This document shows positions 45,443 to 55,567 of a DNA stretch of 64,000 nt, piece after piece (position 1 is the first letter of the stretch; every line of letters begins with the position of its first letter). A program made the position numbers and the translations under genes. The DNA comes from Acidobacteriota bacterium. Its GTDB lineage: Bacteria; Acidobacteriota; Terriglobia; Acidiferrales; UBA7541. The stretch spans positions 1 through 64,000 of the forward strand of contig DAHUXN010000006.1 in NCBI GenBank assembly GCA_027307115.1, read 5' to 3'. The notes beneath the pieces were generated by a model. The model had not been told where the DNA came from. It saw only the letters and a program-made list of their open reading frames with translations, and searched no databases.

Positions 45443-47377
45443 GTGCTAAAGAATCTGAGCCAGAGCAAAACTGCGGTAAGGATCTTTCTTGGCGGCATCC
45501 TTGTACTTATCAGTGGCGCAATGGTTTTGACCATGGCGCCCATTTCACCGCTGGGCAACTCCACCACGGGCAGCGCCGATGCGATCGCCACCGTCGGTGG
45601 GCAAAGCATAACCGCTGTTGATGTCCGTCAGCAGTACGATCAGCAGACGCAGGGTCAGACGATTCCGCCGGTGCTTCAAGGGCTGTACATGCGTCAGATT
45701 CTCGACCAGTTGATTTTCAAGCATCTTCTGGATATGGAAGCCGACAGACTCGGCATTCAGGTTACTCCCGAAGAGACCACGGCGCGCATCAAGCAGCTTA
45801 TTCCGACGGCTTTCGTTGGTGGCAATTGGATTGGTGCGGAACGTTATGCGCAGGAGGTGCAACTGCGGACGGGTATGAGCGTGCCGCAGTTCGAAGATGT
45901 GGTACGCACCAGCGTGCTGACGGAGAAGTTCAAGGACCTCGTCACCGACGGCATCAGCGTCTCACCGCAAGAAATCGAGCAACGCTACCGGTGGCAAAAT
46001 GAGAAGGTTGAACTGGATTACGTTGCGATCAAACCTTCCGACCTCGAATCGACGATCAATCCGTCTGATGCCGAGCTTTCCGCGTATTTTGCGAAGAACC
46101 AGTCGAAGTACCAAGTGCCCGAGCGGCGCTCGGCCAAGTACGCTCTTCTGGATCTCGATCAGCTCAAGAAGAACACGAGAGTCAGCGATGCCGACATCCA
46201 GGCGTACTACCAACGGCATTTGAATGACTACAAGGTTGAAAATCGCGTTCACGCTGAGCAAATTGTGTTCAACACGCTGGGTAAGACCGATGCGGAGGTC
46301 GCTCTTATTAAGCAGCAGGCTCAGAAAGTGGACGACCAAGCCAAGCATGGCGCCAAGTTCGAGGATTTGGCTAAGAAATACTCGGAAGACACGAATACCA
46401 AGGCCAAGGGTGGTGATATCGGCTGGATTGTCGCCGGTCAGACGGCCCCGTCGTTCGAGAAGGCCGCCTTCGCTTTGCCGAAGGGGGGCATTTCGGACGT
46501 GGTGCAGACGCCGTATAGCTTCGACATCATCAAAGTGGTGGAGAAGGAGGACGCGCACACGAAAAGCCTCGCGGAAGTTCGCGATTCGATTGTCACTACG
46601 CTGACACAGGAAAAAGTGAACGATGAACAAAGCGGACTATCCGACAAAATAGCCGCCGCGGTCCGGCAGTCTAATCGCCAATCCATCGACGCCATTGCCA
46701 AGGAATTTAATCTGCAAACAGGAGAGACACCCCTTGTCGGTGTCACCGGACCCGTGGGAGATCTGGGTAATGCGCCGCAGCTCCAAGAGGCGCTTTTTTC
46801 CCTTCGTCAGGGGGAATTGAGTCAGCCTATCTCGATCGATCGTGGCTATGTGATCATTTCCGTCGACAAGATCGTCGCCGGACACCAAGGCACGCTGGCC
46901 GAAGTGCGCGACCGCGTTGTCGCCGATTACCGCAAACAGAAGGCTCAGGACCTTGCGGAGCAAAAGGCGGAAGAGCTAGCCAAGCGCGTGAGAGCAGGTG
47001 ATTCGCTCGACAAGGCAGCGAAAGCACTGGGCGTATCGGCCAAGTCCACTGACCCGATCACTCGCACCAGCCAAATCGCCGATCTGGGCCCGGCTAAGGA
47101 TTTAGAGGCCGCGTTTAACATGAACGTGGGCCAGGCGAGCGCATCGGTTTTAGTCAGTGGGAACTGGGTAGTTTACCAGGTGAAGTCCAAGCAAGGAGTC
47201 AACCCTGCGGATTTCGCAAAGGCGGCAAACGATTTGCGGCAACAGATCCTGCAGGAGAAGCAATCTGTAGCGTTCGAGGCGTTCCACGATGCTCTGCAGA
47301 AGCGTTACGAGCAAGAAGGCAAGCTCGCTTTCAATCAGGACAATCTGAAGAACCTAATCAGCCCGCCATCCAGCTAA
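45443..47377 (+). CDS. SurA/PpiD-like peptidylprolyl isomerase, membrane-anchored
   Basis: The 644-residue protein has one N-terminal membrane helix (about residues 11-33, AVRIFLGGILVLISGAMVLTM), a SurA_N-like region (ATVGGQSITAVDVRQQYDQQ) and a parvulin (PPIC) domain around residues 265-370 (VHAEQIVF, FEDLAKKYSED, KGGDIGWIV, PYSFDIIKVVEKED). A second, degenerate parvulin-like domain and a coiled C-terminus follow. This is the PpiD layout: an envelope chaperone at the outer face of the inner membrane. GTG at 45443 with GAGG upstream is preferred over a start 47 codons earlier, because the extra residues are not PpiD-like. Confidence 0.9.
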   Translation: MLKNLSQSKTAVRIFLGGILVLISGAMVLTMAPISPLGNSTTGSADAIATVGGQSITAVDVRQQYDQQTQGQTIPPVLQGLYMRQILDQLIFKHLLDMEADRLGIQVTPEETTARIKQLIPTAFVGGNWIGAERYAQEVQLRTGMSVPQFEDVVRTSVLTEKFKDLVTDGISVSPQEIEQRYRWQNEKVELDYVAIKPSDLESTINPSDAELSAYFAKNQSKYQVPERRSAKYALLDLDQLKKNTRVSDADIQAYYQRHLNDYKVENRVHAEQIVFNTLGKTDAEVALIKQQAQKVDDQAKHGAKFEDLAKKYSEDTNTKAKGGDIGWIVAGQTAPSFEKAAFALPKGGISDVVQTPYSFDIIKVVEKEDAHTKSLAEVRDSIVTTLTQEKVNDEQSGLSDKIAAAVRQSNRQSIDAIAKEFNLQTGETPLVGVTGPVGDLGNAPQLQEALFSLRQGELSQPISIDRGYVIISVDKIVAGHQGTLAEVRDRVVADYRKQKAQDLAEQKAEELAKRVRAGDSLDKAAKALGVSAKSTDPITRTSQIADLGPAKDLEAAFNMNVGQASASVLVSGNWVVYQVKSKQGVNPADFAKAANDLRQQILQEKQSVAFEAFHDALQKRYEQEGKLAFNQDNLKNLISPPSS

Positions 47378-47665
47378 ACAACCGCAAACAAGCAACTTAG
47401 TTGAAACGCAACGGAATCTTTTTTCCAGTTGCGCCCCACCCAGCATTCGTCTAGCATATTTACCCTAGCAGCGCCTGTCCCGTCGCCAGCGGGGTATCAA
47501 GGGATCGGCGGGGACCTCCTCCCCGTTGAAGCGCGTTTATCAGCGACTGCAGTTCCCGGTGGATGAATACTATCTGCAACTCAACAGCCGGGCGTTTCGG
47601 AGCTTCAATGGGTGAAAAGGTAACGTCGGGCCAAGGTCCAACTTCCCCAGAACAGAGAGAATGCC

Positions 47666-48091
47666 ATGAATCAAAAATTGATCGCCCAGCGCAACGAATA
47701 TCGCTGCTGCATTGAAATAAATCAGAATGGCAAGTATTCGATCCGCGTGCAGGTACAGTTCGGCGCGAAGGACTGGTCGCTGCCTGTATTTTTCCTGGTT
47801 TCATCTTTCGACATGGCCATGAAGAGGCTGGAAGAGGCTCTGCAGCTCTTGCAGCGGCACGAGGAGCATTTGTGGTTCTGGGGTGTCGAGCGCAGTGACG
47901 ACCCCAAGGTCGCCGTGGAGATGCTGAATCAATTTGGCCTTCATTATGACCAGCGCAAGGATTTTCCCCGGCGTGCCGCGGAACTCAGTGTTCCGGCGGG
48001 CCGCGCCGTGTCTGCTTTTCGGTTGGCGCAAGCGCGCCGCGCACTTGCCGACTCCATCAGCTCCGGCCGAACGGCTCTCGCGAGCGACTAG
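47666..48091 (+). CDS. Uncharacterised small soluble protein
   Basis: The 141-residue protein has no signal peptide or membrane segment. It has a mixed alpha/beta N-terminal part (CIEINQNGKYSIRVQVQFGAKDW) and a helical end (SFDMAMKRLEEALQLLQRHEEHLWFWGVER). An ATG at 47666 follows a weak GAGAGA site. The composition and codon use are gene-like. I do not recognise a family. The 290 bases before it hold no supported gene. Confidence 0.55.
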   Translation: MNQKLIAQRNEYRCCIEINQNGKYSIRVQVQFGAKDWSLPVFFLVSSFDMAMKRLEEALQLLQRHEEHLWFWGVERSDDPKVAVEMLNQFGLHYDQRKDFPRRAAELSVPAGRAVSAFRLAQARRALADSISSGRTALASD

Positions 48092-48180
48092 CCAGCAGCC
48101 TCCGGGTTCGGACTTTTGTCGTTTTCTTTAACTTGATTGGCGCGAAGGCGAAACGATGGAGCCATGATTCTTCAGTCGTT

Positions 48181-48456
48181 CTACTTGCCGCGGATAATCA
48201 CTTCGCCGTGCGCGATGACGTGATCATTAATCAATAATCGGTATTTGAACGACCCGGGACCCAGGCCGGCACGCGGCGTTCCGCTGATTAAGCGCACACC
48301 CGGTGGTGCCTGAAAGACATTTGAGGAAAACGGGCATCTTTGCGGATCGAACTCAATGCGGAGATTCCCGCTTTCCGCAACCCAAACGACTTGATCCGTA
48401 GCTTCGATGAGCACAACTTCTGGTAAGACTCCGACAAGTACAAGTTTTTCAGCCAT
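48181..48456 (-). CDS. Small uncharacterised protein, cupredoxin-like fold possible
   Basis: From the ATG at 48456, a 91-residue protein with a strand-rich pattern (LIEATDQVVWVAESGNLRIEFDPQRCPF, FKYRLLINDHVIAHGEVIIRGK). This resembles a small cupredoxin-like or Ig-like sandwich, although the copper-ligand set is not evident. There is no signal peptide. A start 16 codons earlier is possible. It is placed just downstream of the interrupted kinase gene on the same strand, with no known link. Confidence 0.5.
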   Translation of the reverse strand: MAEKLVLVGVLPEVVLIEATDQVVWVAESGNLRIEFDPQRCPFSSNVFQAPPGVRLISGTPRAGLGPGSFKYRLLINDHVIAHGEVIIRGK

Positions 48457-48632
48457 AGTTTGAATCGCGCCGGAGATTCGAGGCAGGCGCGAGCCTCGAA
48501 CCATAACATACCCGCACGCGGTTTACATCTTTCGCCGCATCCTGAAGATAAAGTTTCAAGATTTGAAGTCGTGTTTACCCCTAGTCCGGGACTTTCGGTC
48601 ATGCCAGTCTGGGAAACACAGCACCATTCAGG

Positions 48633-49202
48633 TCAAACGCGAGATTGCGAACCTCCGGGTGAGTCGTGGATTTCATCGTCGGTGTCTGGCGTTGTGACCA
48701 TTGGATTTTCGATCCTTGAGACTTGGCTTCTTCGTCCCACGTAGATCTCCAGCACCTCATCGAGTTCTTGCGGCCGAATCGGTTTTGCAAGATAGCCGTC
48801 CATGCCCGCCGCTAAGCATCGCTCCCGGTCACCCTTCATGGCATGTGCGGTCACTGCAATCACGGATCGGTGAATCCCTCCGCTCTTCTCTCTTTCTCTG
48901 ATGGCCGCTGTCGCCTCGAGCCCATCCATCTCCGGCATTTGCAGATCCATCAATATCAGGTCAAAACTCTCCTTATCCAGCGCCGCGAGAGCTTCGAGCC
49001 CATTGGTAACCACAACGACGCGATGCCCTCTCTTTTCGAGTAGTCGCGTCGCCAACCGTTGATTTACGGGATTATCTTCTGCGACCAAGACGCAGAGAGA
49101 GGCCGCAGGGTCGCGAGCATCTTGCAATGAATACCGCGTGATCAAGGGAATGGCTCCTGTTTGCTCTCGCGCTCCCAGAACACGCGCAATGGCCTCGCGC
49201 AA
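48633..49202 (-). CDS. Receiver-domain part cut off from the hybrid histidine kinase by an in-frame stop
   Basis: This open frame continues in the same frame as the kinase gene after a TAA at 49248-49250. It holds the linker (VLGAREQTGAIPLITRY) and a complete second receiver domain with LVAEDNPVNQRLA, Asp in LILMDLQMPEMDGLEA, TAHAMKGD and the Lys in GYLAKPI. The only start in the fragment is a TTG at 49202 without a ribosome binding site, so it is probably not made independently. It is best read as the C-terminal part of one interrupted gene (48633-51344). Confidence 0.8.
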   Translation of the reverse strand: MREAIARVLGAREQTGAIPLITRYSLQDARDPAASLCVLVAEDNPVNQRLATRLLEKRGHRVVVVTNGLEALAALDKESFDLILMDLQMPEMDGLEATAAIREREKSGGIHRSVIAVTAHAMKGDRERCLAAGMDGYLAKPIRPQELDEVLEIYVGRRSQVSRIENPMVTTPDTDDEIHDSPGGSQSRV

Positions 49203-49247
49203 TTCGGACTGGCGGATTGGCTTCAGGAGATATGCCGCAACACCAAG

Positions 49248-51344
49248 TTACTGGCAGCGCGCCGCATCCCCTCGGTGGCCCGCCGATGTGAGCATCATAA
49301 TCGTGGCCGTAGACAGTTCCGGTTTTTGTCGGATTCTCTCGATCAAGCTGAACCCATCCATCTTGGGCATATGCATGTCCGTCAAAACCAGCCCATACGG
49401 CTCTTGGCGTTCATGCGCCGTGGATAGCGCAATGAGAGCCTGTTCTCCCCCTTCCACTGATACTGGTCTCATGTCCCATCGCTTCAGCATTCCCTCAAGA
49501 ATCCGGCGGTTGGTGCGGTTATCGTCCACCACCAGAACCCTTACACCACGCAATATCTCCGGAGGGGCAATCGCGCCAACCTCGATTACTTTCGCATCTG
49601 AAACTCCCAGTCGCATTGTAAAGTGGAACTGAGTTCCCCGCCCGATTTTGCTCTCGACCCAGATATTCCCTCCCATCATCGCCACTAGCCGCGTCGAGAT
49701 GGTGAGTCCGAGGCCAGTTCCACCATATTTCCGCGTGGTTGAGGCGTCTGCTTGTATGAAGGGATCAAAGATCGATTTCTGTTTCTCTGCGGGGATTCCG
49801 ACTCCAGTATCGGATACCGTGAAATGCAGGGTGCAATTTTCGCCGTTGCTGATCTCGGTGCAAACTTTCAATGCCACTTCGCCCTCATTCGTGAATTTGA
49901 TCGCGTTGCCCACCAGATTGACGACCACCTGACGGAGCCTGCTCGAATCCCAGCGTACGACTTCCGGCACCTCCGGCGCTATCTCGCATAGCAGTTCCAG
50001 CCCTTTTTCGTCGCCCCGCAACGCGAGGGTCTTTAGCGTCGCTTCCAGGCAATCCCGCAGGTCGAAGTCAATCGCCTCCAGGTCGATTTTTCCGGCCTCG
50101 ATTTTAGAGAAATCCAGAATATCGTTGATGACTGTCAGCAACGAATCACCCAACAGTTTCGCGGTCTCGAGGTATTCCCGCTGTTCACGAGTAAGATCGG
50201 TATCGAGCGCCAGATCGGTCATCCCCATGATGCCGTTCAGCGGTGTGCGGATTTCGTGGCTCATGTTTGCGAGGAACTCGCTCTTTGCCCGGCTCGCCGC
50301 CTCCGCAGCGTGCTCCGCCCGGGTGCGTTCGCCAATCTCGGCCTGCAACGCTTCGTTGACATGCGCTAGATCCGCCGTGCGCGCTTCGACTCTTGCTTCC
50401 AGTCCGGCTTGCGTTTCTCTAAGGTCCTCCTCCACCTGTTGCCGCACCGCGATCTCGTTAGCCAGCGACTCATTCACTCGTTTGAGCCGGGCTGCATTTT
50501 CAGTTTCGCTTTTGAAGATGGAGAACATGCTAATGAAAAGTCCGGTCAGCACCAAGAGATACCCGAGAATCTTCAGCATGTGATCGGCGATGTACAGTGT
50601 GTCAAACAGCGTCTTGGAGAAGGCCATGTAGAACATGTGGCTCGCCGCCCCCACAATCAGGGAAAGCACGAGCCAGTGCTCAAAGTCGTCCCTTTTCCAG
50701 AGGCCTTTCCACAGGTATCCGGCTGCTGCCAGGCTGAACAACAGAGCGGGCGCAAGTTCGGCGGGACGATGAATGATAAAGTCCGGATAGTAAGCAGGGG
50801 GCAGCCGAACCAAGGCAAAAAGGAGAAACGTAATTAGGGTCCACGCTCCGACGAGGACATAGACGACGCTTTCCTTGATCTTCGCCGTTCCGGCGGGCTG
50901 TGTCTCTCTTCTCCAGACAAACAAGCTGGCGCACATCACGAGCGACAACAAAACACGGGAGGTCGTACCGCTCCATGGAGTGAGCGCGGAAAGAGCGGAG
51001 GGAGTGCGGTCCGCAAGAAACGAAGAAGTGATCGCGGCATGATAGGCGTCGAGGACTGCCGCTCCCAGAAACCCGCTCCCAACCAGCAAGAACAAGCTGT
51101 TTTTCTTGGCATAGTAACGGATCAGGGCCATCGCGCCGGTGAAAAGCGCCAGGACCGTGGCTGCGGTCTCTAGTAGCGTGTGTAACTCCGTATTTCCTCG
51201 CCACGCGTCTGCGCGGAGCAGAAACCCGGCGAGAAGGAGTGTTATCGCAAAGAGAATATAGACCAGAATCCGCATTCGAATTCGGTGTTGAAAGAATTCA
51301 CGGCGGGACTTGATTGACAATTCACCATAAGCATCCCCTACCAT
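49248..51344 (-). CDS. Membrane hybrid histidine kinase (interrupted gene, N-terminal and kinase part)
   Basis: The product is 698 residues. An N-terminal membrane sensor of about seven or eight helices resembles MASE-type domains ([19 protein letters not shown]). A coiled coil follows, then HisKA with [13 protein letters not shown] (phospho-His), HATPase_c with [13 protein letters not shown] and GTGLGLTI, and a receiver domain starting [15 protein letters not shown] with Asp in [12 protein letters not shown]. The frame hits TAA at 49248-49250 inside that receiver, after DAARCQ. The following codons read LGVAAYLLKPI in frame, which is the expected continuation. ATG at 51344 has a GGGGGA site; an upstream start is less likely. 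Without the missing part the receiver lacks its last strand and helix. Confidence 0.88.
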   Translation of the reverse strand: MVGDAYGELSIKSRREFFQHRIRMRILVYILFAITLLLAGFLLRADAWRGNTELHTLLETAATVLALFTGAMALIRYYAKKNSLFLLVGSGFLGAAVLDAYHAAITSSFLADRTPSALSALTPWSGTTSRVLLSLVMCASLFVWRRETQPAGTAKIKESVVYVLVGAWTLITFLLFALVRLPPAYYPDFIIHRPAELAPALLFSLAAAGYLWKGLWKRDDFEHWLVLSLIVGAASHMFYMAFSKTLFDTLYIADHMLKILGYLLVLTGLFISMFSIFKSETENAARLKRVNESLANEIAVRQQVEEDLRETQAGLEARVEARTADLAHVNEALQAEIGERTRAEHAAEAASRAKSEFLANMSHEIRTPLNGIMGMTDLALDTDLTREQREYLETAKLLGDSLLTVINDILDFSKIEAGKIDLEAIDFDLRDCLEATLKTLALRGDEKGLELLCEIAPEVPEVVRWDSSRLRQVVVNLVGNAIKFTNEGEVALKVCTEISNGENCTLHFTVSDTGVGIPAEKQKSIFDPFIQADASTTRKYGGTGLGLTISTRLVAMMGGNIWVESKIGRGTQFHFTMRLGVSDAKVIEVGAIAPPEILRGVRVLVVDDNRTNRRILEGMLKRWDMRPVSVEGGEQALIALSTAHERQEPYGLVLTDMHMPKMDGFSLIERIRQKPELSTATIMMLTSAGHRGDAARCQ

Positions 51345-51535
51345 AATTCCCCCGATTCGGGCGGCGTTTGTATTGAAAAGGCTTTGACGCCCGCTTGGCA
51401 TTGACCAGCAGAACAAGGACTCTTGTCGTATAGGACCGAAAGGAAGGGGTAAACAGCTTACTAACCACGCTTGATTCAGACAAGACACTATTTTTTGCCG
51501 CGTTCGCAGATCCTTCCATGGAGAGCGCGCCCAAT

Positions 51536-53497
51536 TTAGCTATTCGAGGACACAATCTCCCCGACCATGGCGCGTAGGCTTACCAGTGTGAATGGCTTCG
51601 GCAGAATGCGCACGCCTTCGAGCTCGATCTGCGCTTTGTCCGCATCGGCCAGGTTCCCGGTCATCAGAAGGAATCTGCGCGCAAGTTCCGGCTGTCTTTG
51701 ACGCAGGATACGCAGCACCGCCAGCCCGTCCTGTCCTGGCATCTTCAGGTCGCACAAAACTGCGTCGAACTTGCCGTTGTGCGTGGAGTTCAATATGGAG
51801 TCCAGACGGGTCGGATCCTGGAGAATCACGACGGCTGCGCCCATTTTCGCAAGGACCACTGAGACAAGATTCAGAATCTCGATTTCGTCGTCGATCACCA
51901 GGAACCGGCACGCGGGGCTTGGGAGGGCGGGCTCTTCGCGCGCTTCCGCCGACTCGATCGGTTCCAGAGCAGGCAAATCTGAACCGGCGTGCTCCGCGTT
52001 GGAGTCTTCCATGCTTGCCAATGGCAGCAGGACACGAATGTTTGTGCCGCGCCCCACTTCACTTTCGACCCCGATTTCGCCGTCATGCTGTTCCACGATG
52101 CTGTGACAAATGCTCAGACCGAGGCCGGTCCCCTGCCACATGGGCCGGCTGGTAAAGAATGGACCAAAGATGTGCTCGCGAATCTCTGGAGGTATGCCGC
52201 AGCCGTTATCCGCCACCGTGATTCGCGCGCGGCCATCCCAGACGTCGCATTTCAACTGGATTTCGCCTTTCTGGCGGGATTCACGGATGGATTGTTCCGC
52301 ATTCAGGACCAACTGCAACATCGCCTGCAACAGCAATTCCACATCGCCTTTGACGAAGATGGGAGCGCGCGCCGGGGTGTATTGGACGCGGATATTATTG
52401 GCAGCCAGTTGATAACTCCGAAGTTCGAGCATGCGCACGGGAACTGTTCGCAAATCCATCCGGTGCAGTTGCTCCGGGTGGCGCCGCGACATTCGGCTGA
52501 GATTGCCAAGCAGGCTTTTTAGCCGCAACGCTTCATCGCGCACGGTTTGCAATTGAGTTCGAACAGCGGGCTCCAGCACGGGACGTCCCAACACCACTTC
52601 GGTGAACCCAAGGATCGAGGTCAATGGATTGTTGATTTCGTGCGCTACCCCCGACACCAATTGCCCGAGCGAAGCAAGCTTCGCTGCCCGTAAGAGATCG
52701 TTGTGGGCTGCCTCGAGTTGCGCCGCGCGTTGCCTAACTTTTTCCTCGAGCGAATCGCGCATGTCGCGAAGCTCCGAAGCCATGGTCAGGAACGCCGCAG
52801 TCAGCGAACCCAACTCCACGTTCTTCGGGACTTCGCCTTTTACGTCTAGATTTCCGTGGGCTCGCGCGTTTCCAGGTCCAAGCTGTGCATTTCGGACACG
52901 AAGCTCGCGCTTCGCTACATCATCGAATTGAGGCTCGGCAGCTGCTTCTATTTGTTGACCAGCAAGCAGATGGTCCGTGAGATCGAAGAAATCTTCCTCG
53001 TGTGCCGCCAGTTCCGCCACCTCATCGTGCTGTACCTCCGAAGGGGCGAAATCGGCAGATTGTTTCGTCAGGGCGCGCAACTTGCGATCTGAAGAACGGT
53101 ACTCGGCCAGCAGACCGGCGTTATTGGAACCGTAGGATCGCCAGAAATTCAGCACACAGCTGTCGAAGACGTCGTGGAGCTGCGTGTGCAAGACAATTTG
53201 TTGGTGCAAAGCCTGGATCCCCGACGAGAATTGGGAACGAATCGCCGCGCTCATGCCGAGAGCCGCAGCCATCAGGAGCAGGGCGAGAGATACAGGTGCG
53301 CCCTCCATCAGGATGAAGCGGCTCTGCATGGAGCGAGGCTTCGGCGACAAACGGACAGATGATATGTCCGGGCGAAGAGGTAGATTAACGTCCGACGGAG
53401 GCACGTTGGCTGATGGCGCAAATGAAAGGCCAAACGACCGAATGGAGGGGCCTTTGGGATCAGGGAGTTGCGAGCCTACAAACTCTTCCAGTGGCAA
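51536..53497 (-). CDS. Hybrid histidine kinase with C-terminal receiver domain
   Basis: The 653-residue protein has one membrane helix (about residues 68-88, [19 protein letters not shown]) and a helical extracytoplasmic or linker region. HisKA follows with [17 protein letters not shown] (phospho-His near residue 285), then HATPase_c with [20 protein letters not shown] and [16 protein letters not shown], and a C-terminal receiver with [13 protein letters not shown] and Asp in [13 protein letters not shown]. The sensing part is not a recognised domain. The start is uncertain: a TTG at 53497 opens the frame, and an ATG at 53329 would still keep the helix. Neither has a clear ribosome binding site. 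Confidence 0.88.
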   Translation of the reverse strand: MPLEEFVGSQLPDPKGPSIRSFGLSFAPSANVPPSDVNLPLRPDISSVRLSPKPRSMQSRFILMEGAPVSLALLLMAAALGMSAAIRSQFSSGIQALHQQIVLHTQLHDVFDSCVLNFWRSYGSNNAGLLAEYRSSDRKLRALTKQSADFAPSEVQHDEVAELAAHEEDFFDLTDHLLAGQQIEAAAEPQFDDVAKRELRVRNAQLGPGNARAHGNLDVKGEVPKNVELGSLTAAFLTMASELRDMRDSLEEKVRQRAAQLEAAHNDLLRAAKLASLGQLVSGVAHEINNPLTSILGFTEVVLGRPVLEPAVRTQLQTVRDEALRLKSLLGNLSRMSRRHPEQLHRMDLRTVPVRMLELRSYQLAANNIRVQYTPARAPIFVKGDVELLLQAMLQLVLNAEQSIRESRQKGEIQLKCDVWDGRARITVADNGCGIPPEIREHIFGPFFTSRPMWQGTGLGLSICHSIVEQHDGEIGVESEVGRGTNIRVLLPLASMEDSNAEHAGSDLPALEPIESAEAREEPALPSPACRFLVIDDEIEILNLVSVVLAKMGAAVVILQDPTRLDSILNSTHNGKFDAVLCDLKMPGQDGLAVLRILRQRQPELARRFLLMTGNLADADKAQIELEGVRILPKPFTLVSLRAMVGEIVSSNS

Positions 53498-53632
53498 AAA
53501 GAAAGCACAAATGGAGCATTCGTTTCACGATGGCACAGACCGAGGATCTGATGTTGCGCAAGAACCGTGCCGTTGACCTCAGTTTGGCGCGAAGCCTGCC
53601 CGTGAAACTCTGAAACGTCAGACGGCGTGCCC

Positions 53633-55504
53633 TCAATTCATTTCGCGAACTGCGTTGACGATGTGCTTGGCGGAAATGCCGAATGCTTCGAGCAGTTCGT
53701 CGGGTTTTCCAGAATGCGGCATCCCCGTTACGGCGAGTTTTACGCATTTCTTCGGACCGGCACCGGCCTCCGCCAGCGCGGAAAGAGCCGCTTCGCCCAG
53801 GCCGCCCTCGGGATAATGATCCTCAACGGTGATCAGATTTTCACCGGCGGCCTTCAATTGCTCAGCGAATTTTTTCCCATCAAGCGGCTTCACGCAGTAT
53901 AAGTCCATGACGCGCACCGAAATTCCCTTTGATTTTAGTTGCTGATGCGCCTTCAACGCTTCGTGCACGGTGATTCCGCCGCCAACAATCAGCGCCCCGT
54001 CATTCGCGCTCTGGCGTAACACGTGGAAACCCGGCACGGGAAACTCGTCCGCGGCGGAATAGAGCAGCGGCGTCTTCGGCCGCGAAGTCCGAATGTAAGT
54101 GATTCCCGGCAGGCGCGCGGCGGCTTCCGTCAGGCGTTCAGCAGAGTATGCGTCGGAGGGATATAGCACCGTGGAGCCGTGAATGGCGCGAAACGATGCA
54201 ATGTCTTCGAGTGCCATCTGCGAAGGTCCGTCCTCGCCAATCGATACGCCGCAATGCGAGCCGCACACCTTGATCGGGCTGCGGCTGATTGCGGCCATGC
54301 GCACTTGGTCGAACGCGCGCGAAAGGAAACATGCGAAGCTCGAAAGGAACGGAACTTTGCCCCGTGCAGCCAAGCCCACGCCGACGCTGATCATGTTTTG
54401 TTCCGCGATGTACGCTTGATAGAAACGCTCAGGATAAGCGTCAGCGAAAAATTCGGCGAAAGTGGAGTTCTTGACGTCCCCATCCAACGCGACGACGTGC
54501 GGATTTACGGCTCCGATTCGCTTCAGCGCGTTTCCGTATGCTTCGCGCGTCGCCACGGAAGCGTCTGGTTTGTAACTCGGCGCGGGCGGCTCAGCGTAGG
54601 CAGGAGGCTCGGGCAAACTCGTTCGCGCATACGAGCGGCCCGGATCGGCCGCGACTTCGATGGGCCCGCCCATCTCGGCAACGGCCTTCGCGAGTTGCTC
54701 TTTCGAGAGCGGCTTGCCATGCCAGCCGTCCTTGTCGGCCAGAAAACTGACGCCATGCCCTTTGATTGTGCGCCCGATAATCGCCTGCGGGCGGCCGGTC
54801 GTGCCCTTCGCATGATCAAGAGCCGACAGCACTGCCGCGATATCATGGCCATCAATTACCTGCGTGTCCCAGCCCTCAGACTCGAATTTCCTGCGGTAAA
54901 TCTCCATGTCGTGCTTGTACATCGTGCGTTCGCTCTGCCCGAGCGCGTTGATGTCGCAAAGCGCCGTAAGATTATCGACTTTGTAGTGCCCCGCGAATTC
55001 CGCGGCTTCCCAGTTGCTGCCCTCGGCGAGTTCGCCGTCGCCGAGTAGCACATAAACGCGCGTTCCAAGCTTGTCCATTTTGGCGCCAATCGCCAGGCCA
55101 GCGCCGACGGAAAGGCCTTGACCCAAGGATCCCGTCGCCGCATCGACTCCGGGAATTCGCGGGGTCGGGTGCCCTTCGAGTTCGCTCGAAAATTGCCGCA
55201 GGGTCATCACGCGCGAAACGGGAAACACTCCTGCTTCAGCAAGCGCCGCGTAAAGCAACGGGGCCGCGTGCCCTTTCGAGAGGACAAAGCGGTCACTCTC
55301 CGGCCCGTTTGGATTTTTCGGGTCGAACTTCATGGCGTAGAAAAACACGCCGGCAGTAAGCTCGGACGCGGACAAACAGGAAGTTGGATGGCCGGAGCCG
55401 GCCGCGGTTGTCGACATCATCGACAGAATCCCCAGGCGACGCGCCTTTTCGCGAATCGTTTCAATTGAGGATGATGACGGAACTGTTTTCGATGTTGCGC
55501 TCAT
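53633..55504 (-). CDS. tkt: Transketolase, single-chain
   Basis: The 623-residue thiamine-diphosphate enzyme has the N-domain motifs GSGHPTSCLSASE, SKGHAAPLLYAAL, LGDGELAEGSNWEAAEFAG (TPP/Mg binding) and NALGQS. The pyrimidine domain has YIAEQNMISVGVGLA, GVSIGEDGPSQMALEDIA, and the C-terminal domain VRVMDLYCVKPLDGK. It moves two-carbon units in the pentose phosphate pathway. ATG at 55504 has a GGGAGA site and is preferred to a start 16 codons earlier. The text fits the shorter transketolases of archaeal/acidobacterial type, with both halves in one chain. Confidence 0.93.
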   Translation of the reverse strand: MSATSKTVPSSSSIETIREKARRLGILSMMSTTAAGSGHPTSCLSASELTAGVFFYAMKFDPKNPNGPESDRFVLSKGHAAPLLYAALAEAGVFPVSRVMTLRQFSSELEGHPTPRIPGVDAATGSLGQGLSVGAGLAIGAKMDKLGTRVYVLLGDGELAEGSNWEAAEFAGHYKVDNLTALCDINALGQSERTMYKHDMEIYRRKFESEGWDTQVIDGHDIAAVLSALDHAKGTTGRPQAIIGRTIKGHGVSFLADKDGWHGKPLSKEQLAKAVAEMGGPIEVAADPGRSYARTSLPEPPAYAEPPAPSYKPDASVATREAYGNALKRIGAVNPHVVALDGDVKNSTFAEFFADAYPERFYQAYIAEQNMISVGVGLAARGKVPFLSSFACFLSRAFDQVRMAAISRSPIKVCGSHCGVSIGEDGPSQMALEDIASFRAIHGSTVLYPSDAYSAERLTEAAARLPGITYIRTSRPKTPLLYSAADEFPVPGFHVLRQSANDGALIVGGGITVHEALKAHQQLKSKGISVRVMDLYCVKPLDGKKFAEQLKAAGENLITVEDHYPEGGLGEAALSALAEAGAGPKKCVKLAVTGMPHSGKPDELLEAFGISAKHIVNAVREMN

Positions 55505-55567
55505 GGTCTCTCCCTCTGAACTCAAATCCGATTTTACCCTTGTTTGCGGCATGCGCGCGAAGGCGCG

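Noticed and set aside
47460-47665. Possible minus-strand gene end (RELQSLINALQRGG)
   Set aside because: It has no convincing start, overlaps the opposite-strand gene at 47666 in its longer form, and no family was recognised. The roughly 290-base gap is left unassigned.
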